DNA of 43,261 bases from Evansella caseinilytica (GCF_900107275.1 NZ_FNPI01000028.1:1-43261); one strand, 5' to 3'. Shown: positions 1 through 7,769, counted from the first letter of the stretch. Notes: generated from the sequence alone by a model not told the origin. Numbers and translations are program-made.

Positions 1-149
1 AGAAGAACCCGAATCGTCGTCGATTTCCCGGCACCGTTCGGACCGATGAACCCGAGCACCTCCCCTTTGTTCACTTCCAGATTCAATTCATCGAGAGCAC
101 GGACACTCCCGTAATTCTTCGTTAAATTCTTTACTTGAATAATTGACAT
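1..149 (-). CDS. ABC transporter ATP-binding protein (partial, N-terminus only)
   Basis: Only the first ~50 residues lie in the window; the gene runs off the left edge. The translation starts [15 protein letters not shown] and contains a Walker A loop GPNGAGKST at residues 36-44, so this is the nucleotide-binding subunit of an ABC transporter, most like the single-domain ATPases of ABC-2 type exporters. The start codon sits one base beyond the TetR stop. Its ribosome binding site (AGGAGGAG) lies inside the last codons of the tetR gene, so the two are translationally coupled and surely co-transcribed. The transported substrate cannot be told from this fragment; regulation by the adjacent TetR suggests an efflux role (inference). 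Confidence 0.9.
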   Translation of the reverse strand, partial: MSIIQVKNLTKNYGSVRALDELNLEVNKGEVLGFIGPNGAGKSTTIRVL

Positions 150-150
150 C

Positions 151-777
151 TTATATCTCCTCCTGTTTATAAAAACAGCGTTTCATTAACTCGAAATACT
201 CCTCTAACTCCTTTACATGCTCCGTACCGTAATCGTCAATTGTATTTATACTGTTTCTTTGCTTTTCTCCAAGACTCAGCATCGCCCAATTAATAATATT
301 TAACGTTTTCTCCAGGTCTATATCGTCCCGAAACTTTGAAAAATCGATGTTTTCATATATTCTTTCAAAACCAGTCGTGAATATATGTTCTTTCATTTTC
401 TCTAAATCCTCTTTTACCTGCGGATCTGCCTCTTCAGCAAGCGATTTAAGGAACGGAAATAAATCTGGATATTGTTTATAAATATTGTATTTAATTACTC
501 CGATCTGCTCTATGCGTTTAAAAAAATCAGTCACCGTCAGATCCATTTCTGCATAGATTTTTTCAATGATGTCATTCGCTTGCTCGAGCAAGAAAAAATA
601 CATTTCCTTTTTGCTGTTAAAGTAATGGAACAGTCTGCCTTTTCCAATACTTGCTTCCTTTACGATCTCATTCGTTGATGCGAGCTTATACCCTTTTTTG
701 CTAAATTCACTCATAGCTGCATTAATAATTCGTTGCTGTTTTTCTGGATCTAAATTAAAAAACGATGAAGATACCAT
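151..777 (-). CDS. TetR/AcrR family transcriptional regulator
   Basis: This 208-residue protein has the usual TetR layout. An N-terminal helix-turn-helix covers about residues 10-60 ([23 protein letters not shown], then [21 protein letters not shown]), and a helical ligand-binding and dimerisation region follows. The start ATG follows GAAAGGAGG. The gene is first in an operon with an ABC ATPase directly behind it. Its own promoter carries two near-palindromic GACC...GGTC sites, so it very likely represses itself and the transporter. The inducing ligand is unknown. The related B. subtilis regulator FadR is also TetR-type, but the operator here is different, so this is not FadR. Confidence 0.9.
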   Translation of the reverse strand: MVSSSFFNLDPEKQQRIINAAMSEFSKKGYKLASTNEIVKEASIGKGRLFHYFNSKKEMYFFLLEQANDIIEKIYAEMDLTVTDFFKRIEQIGVIKYNIYKQYPDLFPFLKSLAEEADPQVKEDLEKMKEHIFTTGFERIYENIDFSKFRDDIDLEKTLNIINWAMLSLGEKQRNSINTIDDYGTEHVKELEEYFELMKRCFYKQEEI

Positions 778-817
778 TACAGCCTCCTTTCTTCCTGATC
801 AAGAAAATAGTTTTTCA

Positions 818-876
818 GACCAGACCGGTCCGGTCCGGTCCGTTTCAATATATCACAGGCGGACCAGTCTGGTCAA
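818..876 (-). promoter_or_regulatory. tetR-ABC promoter with two TetR-type operators
   Basis: Read on the minus strand, TTGACC (871-876) and TATATT (847-852) are 18 bp apart, a good SigA promoter. Two related 13-bp imperfect palindromes overlap it: GACCAGTCTGGTC at 862-874, covering the -35 and spacer, and GACCAGACCGGTC at 818-830, just past the expected start site. The second is extended by a run of CGGTC repeats up to 840. This double arrangement fits autorepression by the adjacent TetR protein; the binding itself is inferred. Confidence 0.75.
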
Positions 877-952
877 TATGATTTTCAGCGCTGTCCACAG
901 GCTAACAAAGGAACTTGAGAGATTTTTAGTGCTTCCGTTGCAAAACCACGCC

Positions 953-986
953 AAAACCCGCTATGAGCAAACTCATAGCGGGTTTT
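953..986. terminator. Bidirectional hairpin between pta and tetR
   Basis: A perfect 15-bp stem (AAAACCCGCTATGAG / CTCATAGCGGGTTTT) with a 4-base loop, A-rich on one side and T-rich on the other, works as an intrinsic terminator in either direction. It is the likely end of the pta transcript, which runs leftward. Bases 987-1178 hold no gene. Confidence 0.75.
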
Positions 987-1178
987 GCAATTCCTTATAA
1001 TGGCCTTCAAAACATTCGATCCTGGAAACAGAGACAGCAAAGCCCAGCGTTACGTTGCACCTCTGTTTTTCGCTGAGCTTGCGACCCCCATGTTATCACT
1101 GTTTTAAGTTCTTCTTTTTATTTGATACACACTTTTTTGATTCAAAAGAATTGGGAAAGAATGATTACAGTGCAGACG

Positions 1179-2156
1179 TTATTCAGCCAGTCCCTGCATC
1201 GCTGTAATAAGCGCCAGCTTATAAACATCCTCGGCATTGCAGCCGCGGGAAAGATCGTTTACCGGCTGATTTAATCCCTGCAGGATCGGGCCGATAGCTT
1301 CAAACTCTCCTAAACGTTGGGCTATTTTATAACCGATGTTGCCAGCCTCGAGACTTGGGAAAATAAACACATTGGCTTCTCCTTTGAGTGGAGAATCGGG
1401 AGCTTTTTTCTGCGCCACGGCTGGTACGAATGCAGCATCAAACTGAAACTCGCCGTCAAGCACGAGGTTTGGCGCCTTTTCTTTGGCAATAGCGGCTGCC
1501 TGCACAACCTTTTCCGTTTCCGGACTAACGGCAGATCCTTTCGTTGAAAAACTAAGCATCGCCACCTTTGGATCAATATCGAAAACGCGGGCAGTCTTTG
1601 CAGCTTCGATAGCCGTTTCAGCCAGATCGTTACTGTCCGGTGCAATGTTGATTGCACAGTCTCCGAAAATATAACGCTGGTCGCCTTTAACCATGACAAA
1701 AACACCGGAAGTCTTTTTGACTCCTGCTTTTGTTTTAATTATTTGCAGCGCCGGACGCACCGTGTCACCTGTAGAGTGGGCCGCACCGCTGACAAGTCCA
1801 GCCGCCTTCCCGAGATAAACGAGCATTGTGCCAAAATAATTTGGTGTCTTCAATACTTTCCGTGCATCCTCCAGCGTTGCCTTCCCACGGCGGCGTTCCA
1901 CGAATGATTGCACCAGCTCTTCAAATTCCGGATACGTATCAGGATGATAAATATCTAAATCCGAAACATCCAAATTCATGGCGTCGGCTTTATCTTTAAT
2001 CTCCGTTTCATTGCCGATCAGGATCGGATTTAAGATGCCTTCTTTTTTTAAGCGAACGGTTGCTTCTAAAATTCTTTCGTCTGTCCCTTCAGGAAAGACG
2101 ATGGATGGAAAGCCCTGCTTTACCTTGGAAGCAATCGCTGTAAACAAATCACTCAC
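1179..2156 (-). CDS. pta: Phosphate acetyltransferase
   Basis: Pta converts acetyl-CoA and phosphate to acetyl phosphate and CoA in the cytosol, and with acetate kinase forms the overflow acetate pathway. The 325-residue protein is the short Firmicute form without the N-terminal regulatory domain. It closely follows B. subtilis Pta throughout: FPEGTDERILEA near the start, SGAAHSTGDTVRPALQII, CAINIAPDSNDLAE, and the C-terminal LQGLNQPVNDLSRGCN. The start is taken as GTG (codons for MSDLFTAIASK) because AAGGAGG lies 7 bases upstream and homologs begin MADLF; an upstream ATG would add 17 residues with no ribosome binding site. In B. subtilis pta is next to chdC (ywfI); here two fatty-acid genes lie between them. 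Confidence 0.96.
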   Translation of the reverse strand: MSDLFTAIASKVKQGFPSIVFPEGTDERILEATVRLKKEGILNPILIGNETEIKDKADAMNLDVSDLDIYHPDTYPEFEELVQSFVERRRGKATLEDARKVLKTPNYFGTMLVYLGKAAGLVSGAAHSTGDTVRPALQIIKTKAGVKKTSGVFVMVKGDQRYIFGDCAINIAPDSNDLAETAIEAAKTARVFDIDPKVAMLSFSTKGSAVSPETEKVVQAAAIAKEKAPNLVLDGEFQFDAAFVPAVAQKKAPDSPLKGEANVFIFPSLEAGNIGYKIAQRLGEFEAIGPILQGLNQPVNDLSRGCNAEDVYKLALITAMQGLAE

Positions 2157-2259
2157 GAAAAATTCCTCCTTACAAAAACGTAAAACTTTTTTCCTACTTT
2201 TAAGCATACTCTTTCTTACACAAAAAATAAATTAATCTCAAGTATATTGACAAAGTTTA

Positions 2260-2274
2260 AATTTTCTGAATGTA
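2260..2274. promoter_or_regulatory. CodY-box-like sequence upstream of pta
   Basis: AATTTTCTGAATGTA matches the CodY consensus AATTTTCWGAAAATT at 12 of 15 positions, with the first 11 perfect. It sits about 100 bp upstream of the pta start. Control of acetate overflow genes by CodY and CcpA is known in B. subtilis. A single match in AT-rich DNA is weak evidence, so this is tentative. Confidence 0.35.
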
Positions 2275-2371
2275 CTATTTTTCACAAATTTGTCACCATT
2301 ACGTTTAAGATATAAATTTTTTAACAAAAATACCTCCGCATGAAAGGCTACCGTTTTGATGGAAAACGTTG

Positions 2372-2402
2372 TATAATAAAAAAATGAATGAATACTCAGT
2401 CA
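2372..2402 (+). promoter_or_regulatory. fadH promoter -10 and FadR-type operator
   Basis: A TATAAT box at 2372-2377 is followed by TGAATGAATACTCAGTCA at 2385-2402. The latter is an imperfect palindrome matching the B. subtilis FadR operator TGAATGANTANTCATTCA at all but one position (G for T in the right arm). It would cover the transcription start of the downstream fadH gene. The -35 is poor. The -10 overlaps a cre-like GGAAAACGTT, which may mean CcpA input as well (weak). FadR is relieved by long-chain acyl-CoA, which fits the dienoyl-CoA reductase behind it. Confidence 0.7.
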
Positions 2403-2519
2403 TTTTCACCCGTTGATGTGAATGCGCTTTCTCAATATGAGGAAATCCGGTTTAGTATAACTACAACAATCTTTGAAAAAAAGCCTTCGTAAAAAAAGGC
2501 TACATTCAATCACTCGAAA

Positions 2520-2539
2520 AGCTGTCTAGCTGCAGCGCT
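2520..2539 (+). repeat. Short repeat, copy 1, in fadH leader
   Basis: A 20-bp sequence starting AGCTGTCTAGC and ending GCAGCGCT recurs with 18/20 identity at 4591-4610, just beyond the other end of fadH. It contains the palindrome GCTGCAGC. Similar CTAGC-CAGCGC motifs are common intergenic repeats in Bacillaceae (from memory). The 5' side of the leader (2480-2504) also holds a 6-bp AGCCTT/AAGGCT hairpin. Confidence 0.45.
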
Positions 2540-2561
2540 GATCTTATAAGGAGGGAAAAAC

Positions 2562-4499
2562 ATGAGTTGTGACAAGCTGTTCCAACCGATAACCATCAAT
2601 GGGCTCACTTTGAAAAACCGCGTCATCATGGGCTCCATGCATGTCGGCCTGGAAGGATTGGAAAATGGCCTTGAAAAACTGACTGCCTTTTACCGGCTGC
2701 GGGCCAAGCATAGTGTCGGACTTATTATTACAGGTGGTGCTGCTGTCAATCAAGAAGGCAGCGGCGGACCTGACTTCATGACCATCGACAAGGAGGAAGA
2801 TATTGAGCGTTGGAAGCCGCTGACGAAAGAAGTGCACGAGGAAAACGGCCTGATAGCACTTCAGCTGTTTCATGCCGGCAGATATGCGTATAAGATGCTG
2901 ACGGGAATGGACCCGGTGGCACCGTCGGCGATCCAGTCACCAATCAACCCGGATAAGCCGGCAGCATTGACCGAAATTAAAATTTGGAAGACGATCGATG
3001 ATTTTGCTGCCGGAGCAAGGCGCGCAAAGGCAGCAGGCTTTGACGCGGTGGAAATAATGGGTTCCGAGGGATATTTAATCAATCAGTTCGTCTCCCCGGT
3101 GACAAATCACCGCTCCGATAGCTGGGGAGGCAGCTTTGAGAAGCGGATCGCTTTTTCCCTGCGAATAGTGGAAGCAGTGCGCCGCGCCGTCGGAAACGAT
3201 TACCCTGTTTTTTTCCGCATGTCAGGTCTTGACTTCATCGAAGGCAGCACGACAGAAGAAGAGACCGTCGCCTGGGCGAAGGCATTGGAAAAAGCCGGAG
3301 CCGACGCCTTGAATATCGGAATCGGCTGGCATGAGTCACGCGTACCAACCATCTCCATGAAAGTTCCGCGAATGCACTTCGTCTATATAGCGGAACACAT
3401 CAGCAAGCATGTCACCATACCCGTCATCGCCAGCAACCGCATTAACGACCCACAAGAAGCTGCAAGTTTCCTTGAAAAAGAAACCGTTGAACTAGTGTCG
3501 ATGGCACGGCCGTTTTTAGCCGATCCGCAGCTGTTGACGAAAGCGAAAGCAGGACGTTTATCTGAAATAAATACATGCATTGCCTGCAATCAGGCATGCC
3601 TCGACCATGTTTTCGCAGGGAAGCCGGCCACTTGCCTTGTTAATCCGGAAGCAGGCCGGGAAACCGAGCTCCTCCTCCATCCCGCTGCCCGGAAAAAAAA
3701 GGTGCTCGTCATCGGGGCAGGACCGGCTGGACTGGAAGTAAGCCGGGTTGCTGCTCAGCGGGGGCATGAAGTTCTTCTCGTGGATGAAAAACCGGAAATC
3801 GGCGGCCAGCTCAACTATTCCAAGCAAGTTCCGGGAAAGCAGGAGTTTTATGAAACCTTGCGCTATTACCGAGTGCAGCTTGATCTTCTCGGAGTTGATA
3901 CCCACCTCGGGAATTCCGTTGATGAACGCCATCCGCTCATTGATGAAGCCGATGAGATTGTCATCGCCACCGGGATGGTTCCAAGGATACCTGACATTAA
4001 CGGTGACAAGACCTCGGCGGCGGTTTCCTACCAAGCTGTTTTTGAAGGAACGATAACCGTCGAAGAGCTTGGTAAGCGCGTTGCCGTTATCGGCGGCGGC
4101 GGGATCGCCTGCGACCTTGCGTTGTTTTTAACATCCCGGGGTGTAGAGGAAGTCACGTTACTGCAGCGGGGAACAACCTTTGCGAGAGGAATTGGAAAAA
4201 CAACCCGCTGGATCACGATGATGGAGCTGAAGAAAAAACAAGTCCGCATGATCGGCGGCATCGAGGAATATCGCCGGCTGGAGAACGGAAAGGTGATATA
4301 TAAAAGAGACGGCCACGAACAATCCGTTGTTGCCGATGCCATTGTTTTTGCAGCGGGACAAAATGTTAACGATGCTCTCGCGCAGCGTATTGCGGCAAAA
4401 GGAAAAGCTGTTCGCGTGATCGGAGGGGCAAAACACGCCCACGGCCTGGATGCGAAAAAAGCCATCTTAGACGGCGCCATCGCCGGACGGGAAATTTGA
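2562..4499 (+). CDS. fadH: NADPH-dependent 2,4-dienoyl-CoA reductase (FadH type)
   Basis: The enzyme reduces 2,4-dienoyl-CoA made during beta-oxidation of unsaturated fatty acids, passing electrons from NADPH through FAD, a 4Fe-4S cluster and FMN. The 645-residue length is normal for the family. Residues 1-330 form the old-yellow-enzyme TIM barrel (catalytic Tyr171 in SEGYLINQF and His257 in GIGWHESR, by comparison with E. coli FadH). Cysteines 339, 342, 346 and 358 (CIACNQACLDH...TCLV) bind the cluster. Residues 380-645 hold two Rossmann motifs (VIGAGPAGLE at 383-392 and VIGGGGIACD further on). The start ATG follows AAGGAGGG. The FadR-type operator upstream and the enoyl-CoA hydratase downstream support a fatty-acid role. 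Other members of this flavoprotein family act on other enoates, so the exact substrate is inferred. Confidence 0.93.
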   Translation: MSCDKLFQPITINGLTLKNRVIMGSMHVGLEGLENGLEKLTAFYRLRAKHSVGLIITGGAAVNQEGSGGPDFMTIDKEEDIERWKPLTKEVHEENGLIALQLFHAGRYAYKMLTGMDPVAPSAIQSPINPDKPAALTEIKIWKTIDDFAAGARRAKAAGFDAVEIMGSEGYLINQFVSPVTNHRSDSWGGSFEKRIAFSLRIVEAVRRAVGNDYPVFFRMSGLDFIEGSTTEEETVAWAKALEKAGADALNIGIGWHESRVPTISMKVPRMHFVYIAEHISKHVTIPVIASNRINDPQEAASFLEKETVELVSMARPFLADPQLLTKAKAGRLSEINTCIACNQACLDHVFAGKPATCLVNPEAGRETELLLHPAARKKKVLVIGAGPAGLEVSRVAAQRGHEVLLVDEKPEIGGQLNYSKQVPGKQEFYETLRYYRVQLDLLGVDTHLGNSVDERHPLIDEADEIVIATGMVPRIPDINGDKTSAAVSYQAVFEGTITVEELGKRVAVIGGGGIACDLALFLTSRGVEEVTLLQRGTTFARGIGKTTRWITMMELKKKQVRMIGGIEEYRRLENGKVIYKRDGHEQSVVADAIVFAAGQNVNDALAQRIAAKGKAVRVIGGAKHAHGLDAKKAILDGAIAGREI

Positions 4500-4507
4500 A
4501 AGATTCC

Positions 4508-4533
4508 GATAAAAAAGGGGCGTTTCCCTTTAT
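4508..4533 (+). terminator. Weak hairpin after fadH
   Basis: AAAGGG (4514-4519) pairs with CCCTTT (4526-4531) shortly after the fadH stop. There is no clear T-run, so termination may be inefficient or left to the repeat hairpin at 4625. Confidence 0.35.
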
Positions 4534-4590
4534 CCAGTATCCTTGTTACCAGACATCAGCTTTTATACAAAAGAAAGTCAATATTCGGAA

Positions 4591-4610
4591 AGCTGCCTAG
4601 CCGCAGCGCT
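4591..4610 (+). repeat. Short repeat, copy 2, after fadH
   Basis: This differs from the 2520-2539 copy by two C/T changes and is in the same orientation, so the fadH gene lies between two direct copies 2.07 kb apart. Family B repeat B1 begins 15 bases further on. Confidence 0.45.
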
Positions 4611-4624
4611 TCCGCTTTCTTATT

Positions 4625-5040
4625 AGTGTTTGTTCAAAAAGGTCGGTTTTTATCTTTTTGAACAAACACGAAGCAACGAGCCGGCCTTCACTGAGAAGCT
4701 GCGAGTTGTCTCGTAGTGCCATCGTAGGCGATGGTACTTGGATAAGCCTCTGCGCAAGACTAGAAGAGGAAGAGACAACGGAGTGGTGCCGATGCATTCT
4801 TTTCAAGCCGGCTATGAGTGGGGTTCTCAGAGCCAGGATGGCGACATTCCGCTGTTACTCACAGGACGTGAGCTGGTAATTAAGTGGAATTGGAGGATGG
4901 TGACATTCCGCCGTTGCTCACAAATGCAACCTGAATGTGCTTCACGAGTCAATTTGCGTCGAGTAACCGCAGACGCAGGACGTGAGCAGCTGTTAGGCGG
5001 AATTGGGTGCATCGAGCGGAACCATTGCCTTTTTCAACAC
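4625..5040 (-). repeat. Family B structured repeat, copy B1 (longest, with inserts)
   Basis: This 416-bp non-coding element is the reverse orientation of copies B2 and B3. Its left end is a long hairpin, TTGTTCAAAAAG...CTTTTTGAACAA at 4630-4668, and its right end is CCTTTTTCAACAC, a degenerate inverted copy of that terminus. Inside are two units that pair ATTCCGCC with GGCGGAAT around a GCTCAC/GTGAGC hairpin. Compared with B2 it carries a 102-bp insert between two CAACG direct repeats (4674-4678 and 4776-4780) and about 55 extra bases in the apical loop of one unit (about 4922-4977). It ends 25 bp before the start of the downstream hydratase gene. An open frame running through it in phase with the hydratase is judged fortuitous. 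Confidence 0.75.
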
Positions 5041-5064
5041 GCTATTATTAAGGGAGGAATAAGC

Positions 5065-5817
5065 ATGTCACAAAATCAAAAAACGGTGCTATACTCCGTG
5101 GAAGATACCGTAGCCACGATCCAAATGAATCGACCTCATGTAAAAAACGCACTTAACGAGAACATGCTGCATGAGCTTTACGCAGCCTTTCAGGAAGCTA
5201 ACAAAGATGACAAGATCGCAGTTATTGCCTTAACAGGAACGGACAAAGCTTTTTCCAGCGGTGCCGATTTAAAGAGCATTCCTGTCCATCAGCTTGCTGA
5301 CTTTGACCACGGGGAGTATTTGTCCAAACATTACAATCCCCTCATTCTCTTGATCAATGAGTCGCATAAACCAACGATTGCCTGCATCAACGGGGTGGCG
5401 GTCGGTGCCGGGCTCAGCCTTGCCTTGGCCTGTGATTTCCGCGTTGCTGCCGACGATGCGGTATTCGCATTGAGCTTTTTAAACATCGGGCTGATTCCCG
5501 ACGCCGGTACTTCATATTTTTTACCTCGCCTCGTCGGTCTTGGAAAAGCGCTGGAACTGGGGTTGGGTGATAAGCTGACGACGGCGGAAGCGCTGCGGAT
5601 CGGCCTTATTCACCAGCGCGGTGACGGCAAGGCGCTAATAGACTCGCTAAAAAAACTTCCCTATCCTGCCTACTCGTGGATGAAAGCCAATATGAAAGCG
5701 GGAACGCAGCTGTCTTTGTGCGAAGTAATGCAGCTGGAAGTGGAAGGGCAACGAAAAGCGGGGGCATCCACCTATCATCGGCAGGCAATTCTTCAATTTT
5801 TGAATGGAAAAAAATAG
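5065..5817 (+). CDS. Enoyl-CoA hydratase/isomerase family protein
   Basis: This 250-residue crotonase-fold protein is likely a beta-oxidation enzyme adding water across (or moving) the double bond of enoyl-CoA. The family signatures are present: TGTDKAFSSGADLKSI (oxyanion-hole segment, about residues 56-71) and PTIACINGVAVGAGLSLALACDFRVA (about 105-130), followed by LNIGLIPDAGTSYFLPRL. In classic hydratases two catalytic glutamates lie in the last two segments; here the position after GLIPD is an aspartate region, as in PaaG/isomerase-like members, so the exact reaction is uncertain. The start ATG has AGGGAGG nine bases upstream, directly after the end of repeat B1; in-frame codons further upstream belong to the repeat. 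It follows fadH in the same direction but is separated from it by 565 bp of repeat sequence. Confidence 0.88.
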   Translation: MSQNQKTVLYSVEDTVATIQMNRPHVKNALNENMLHELYAAFQEANKDDKIAVIALTGTDKAFSSGADLKSIPVHQLADFDHGEYLSKHYNPLILLINESHKPTIACINGVAVGAGLSLALACDFRVAADDAVFALSFLNIGLIPDAGTSYFLPRLVGLGKALELGLGDKLTTAEALRIGLIHQRGDGKALIDSLKKLPYPAYSWMKANMKAGTQLSLCEVMQLEVEGQRKAGASTYHRQAILQFLNGKK

Positions 5818-5837
5818 CCGCAAGGTTCAACTGCCGG

Positions 5838-5874
5838 AACAGCTTGTTGACGCAGGCAAGCTGTTTGGTTTTTC
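5838..5874 (+). terminator. Intrinsic terminator of the hydratase gene
   Basis: A perfect 9-bp stem AACAGCTTG / CAAGCTGTT with a 10-base loop is followed by TGGTTTTT, 20 bp after the stop codon. Confidence 0.85.
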
Positions 5875-5993
5875 CACTACCGCCATAGTATAATATAATT
5901 GGAATACGAAGCGAAAACTCAGGAATATTTCTGATTGTTTTGAGCACTGTAATACCGTTGTAAACACGATTGTTTATTTTTGAGCATCCTTTA

Positions 5994-6041
5994 AGTGCTT
6001 GTTCAAAAAGATAAAAAACGATCTTTTTGAACAAACACTTT
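5994..6041. repeat. Solo GTTCAAAAAG hairpin (family B end piece)
   Basis: This is the terminal hairpin of family B alone: GTTCAAAAAGAT pairs perfectly with ATCTTTTTGAAC around an 8-base loop, with AGTGCTT and AACACTT flanks as in B1 and B2. It lies upstream of chdC and could act as a terminator in both directions. It may be the remnant of an excised element or the minimal form of the family. Confidence 0.7.
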
Positions 6042-6082
6042 AAAAACCGATTAAACTTTTGATTCGATAGGAGTGACATTTC

Positions 6083-6826
6083 ATGAGTGAACCAGCTAAA
6101 ACATTGGATGGATGGTATTGCCTTCACGATTTCCGTACGATCAACTGGGCGGCGTGGAAAAAGCTCGGTGCAGAGGAACGAGAATCGATCATGGGAGAAT
6201 TTTTGCACCTGCTGGACAAATGGAGCGCTGCGCAAGAAAAACTCGAAGGCAGCCACGGACTTTACACGATCGCAGGTCAAAAGGCCGACCTGATGATCAT
6301 GCTCTTACGCCCTACCATGGACGAGCTGATCGAGCTTGAAACAGAACTAAATAAATCAAGGTTCGCGGAATATACCATTCCCGCTTACTCGTACGTCTCT
6401 GTCGTGGAGCTCAGCAACTACCTGCCCGCCGATAAAGATCCTAATGAAGATCCGGAAATTCAGGCGCGCCTGAAGCCGATTTTGCCAAAATGGCAGTACG
6501 TCTGCTTTTATCCGATGGACAAGCGGCGTGAAGGAGAGGATAACTGGTACATGCTCTCCATGGAGGAACGACGCAATTTAATGCGCAGCCACGGCATGAT
6601 CGGCCGCGAATATGCCGGCAAGGTCCGTCAGATTATCACCGGCTCCGTCGGCTTTGACGATTGGGAATGGGGCGTTACCTTGTTTGCCCACGACGTGCTT
6701 CAATTTAAAAAACTTGTATATCAAATGCGCTTTGACGAAGTAAGTGCAAGATACGGCGAGTTCGGTTCCTTCTTTGTGGGAACAACCCTCCCCGAAGATA
6801 AAATCAAAGCGTTTCTCCAAGTATGA
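6083..6826 (+). CDS. chdC: Coproheme decarboxylase (HemQ/ChdC)
   Basis: ChdC performs the last step of the coproporphyrin-dependent heme pathway of Gram-positive bacteria, decarboxylating coproheme III twice with peroxide to give protoheme. The 247-residue protein belongs to the chlorite-dismutase-like superfamily and is full length. The motif [12 protein letters not shown] supplies the catalytic Tyr143 and Lys147, Trp155 follows, and His170 in [11 protein letters not shown] is the proximal heme ligand (positions by alignment to the Geobacillus enzyme from memory). The ATG start has GATAGGAG upstream. In B. subtilis this gene (ywfI) lies next to pta; the same neighbourhood is conserved here with fatty-acid genes inserted. 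Confidence 0.95.
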   Translation: MSEPAKTLDGWYCLHDFRTINWAAWKKLGAEERESIMGEFLHLLDKWSAAQEKLEGSHGLYTIAGQKADLMIMLLRPTMDELIELETELNKSRFAEYTIPAYSYVSVVELSNYLPADKDPNEDPEIQARLKPILPKWQYVCFYPMDKRREGEDNWYMLSMEERRNLMRSHGMIGREYAGKVRQIITGSVGFDDWEWGVTLFAHDVLQFKKLVYQMRFDEVSARYGEFGSFFVGTTLPEDKIKAFLQV

Positions 6827-6933
6827 AAATACTTCTTACCATCTTGGGACTGTGTCGAAAGTGCAAACAATTCTTTAAAATAAATGGGCAATGGCTTTCG
6901 CTACTGTAGCAGGATGAGAAATGTCATTCATCA

Positions 6934-6982
6934 CGAGCTGATGCAAAAGGATTGATCATCCTTTTGCGCCAGCTCGTTTTTT
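6934..6982 (+). terminator. Intrinsic terminator after chdC
   Basis: A long stem pairs CGAGCTG and CAAAAGGAT with ATCCTTTTG and CAGCTCG (6934-6975) and is followed by a run of seven T (6976-6982). Bases 6983-7076 contain no gene that I can support. Confidence 0.88.
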
Positions 6983-7076
6983 AAATCGTTGTAAAAAACA
7001 CCCCAACTTTCTTTTCAAACCAATCCAGGTGATGAGCAAGCCGGCCGGTAGGACCAGTTGTTTTTCCCGATAGTTG

Positions 7077-7111
7077 TCATAGCCTAATTTAAAATAACAT
7101 ACACATACAAT
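7077..7111 (+). promoter_or_regulatory. SigE-type sporulation promoter of cwlJ
   Basis: TCATAGC (7077-7083) and CATACACA (7098-7105) are 14 bp apart, and an overlapping CATACAAT (7104-7111) is a perfect SigE -10 (consensus CATACAMT). SigE acts in the mother cell, and cwlJ is SigE-dependent in B. subtilis, which agrees with this assignment. Confidence 0.6.
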
Positions 7112-7197
7112 AGTGATTGCTGTTGTACTAGATTTCAATATTTGGACGTCAATGCGCTTGTTGCACAAGATTCAAAAAGGATAAAGGGGGTGTTTCG

Positions 7198-7629
7198 TTG
7201 GCCGTAATTAAAGCTCGGGAAAACGATGTGGCGCTGCTTGCCCGATTAATGCGGGCGGAAGCGGAAGGAGAAGGAGAATTGGGAATGTTGATGGCGGGAA
7301 ACGTCATGGTGAACCGCGTACGTGCAGATTGCCTGGACTTCGTTGATGTAAATAACGTCGAACGAATGGTATATCAATCTCCCGGGGGCTTTGAAGCGAT
7401 TCAAAAGAGCTATTTTTATCAGCATGCACGGGAAAAGGAAAAAAGACTGGCCAACAGACTCATAAAGGGGGAACGACACCATCCGGCGGAATTTTCACTG
7501 TGGTTTTTCCGACCTGAAGGAGCATGCCCTGCCCAATGGTGGGGACAATGGAATTCCGGCCGTTATAAGCTGCATTGCTTCTATACTCCTTTGGCCAGTG
7601 AATGTCCGTCTGTTTACACGGTTTACTGA
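7198..7629 (+). CDS. cwlJ: Spore cortex-lytic enzyme CwlJ (cell wall hydrolase)
   Basis: CwlJ degrades muramic-lactam cortex peptidoglycan during germination and is activated by Ca-dipicolinate. It is made in the mother cell and sits in the spore coat. The 143-residue protein is one Hydrolase_2 (SleB/CwlJ) domain without the peptidoglycan-binding domain or signal peptide of SleB. It shows the family hallmarks: RLMRAEAEGEGELGMLMAGNVMVNRV, with the catalytic-type Glu in RAEAEGE, and the WFFRPEGACPAQWWGQW segment. The start is TTG, 7 bases after AAAGGGGG; no ATG is available before the conserved domain. The next gene is gerQ, whose product is needed to hold CwlJ in the coat, so the pair is functionally coupled. 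Confidence 0.93.
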   Translation: MAVIKARENDVALLARLMRAEAEGEGELGMLMAGNVMVNRVRADCLDFVDVNNVERMVYQSPGGFEAIQKSYFYQHAREKEKRLANRLIKGERHHPAEFSLWFFRPEGACPAQWWGQWNSGRYKLHCFYTPLASECPSVYTVY

Positions 7630-7769
7630 GGTGAGGCTTGTCTCGTTTGCAATGAGCGGGATACATCAACCCATTTTCCCTTGCTTTTGCGCGATCATGA
7701 CGTGGACACTATGGAACAAATCTTTTAAGTATTCATTGATATCGAGCACATTTTTAGAGGAGTGATGAA

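Noticed and set aside
1020-1080. Possible degenerate reverse family A copy (GAAACAGAGACAGC...CGTTACGTTG)
   Set aside because: Only scattered similarity and no termini; could be chance.
4738-5064. N-terminal extension of the enoyl-CoA hydratase by about 109 codons
   Set aside because: These codons lie within repeat B1; homologs start at the ATG at 5065, which has a good ribosome binding site.
6956-7168. 70-codon minus-strand frame between chdC and cwlJ
   Set aside because: It overlaps the chdC terminator and the SigE promoter of cwlJ and lacks a ribosome binding site.
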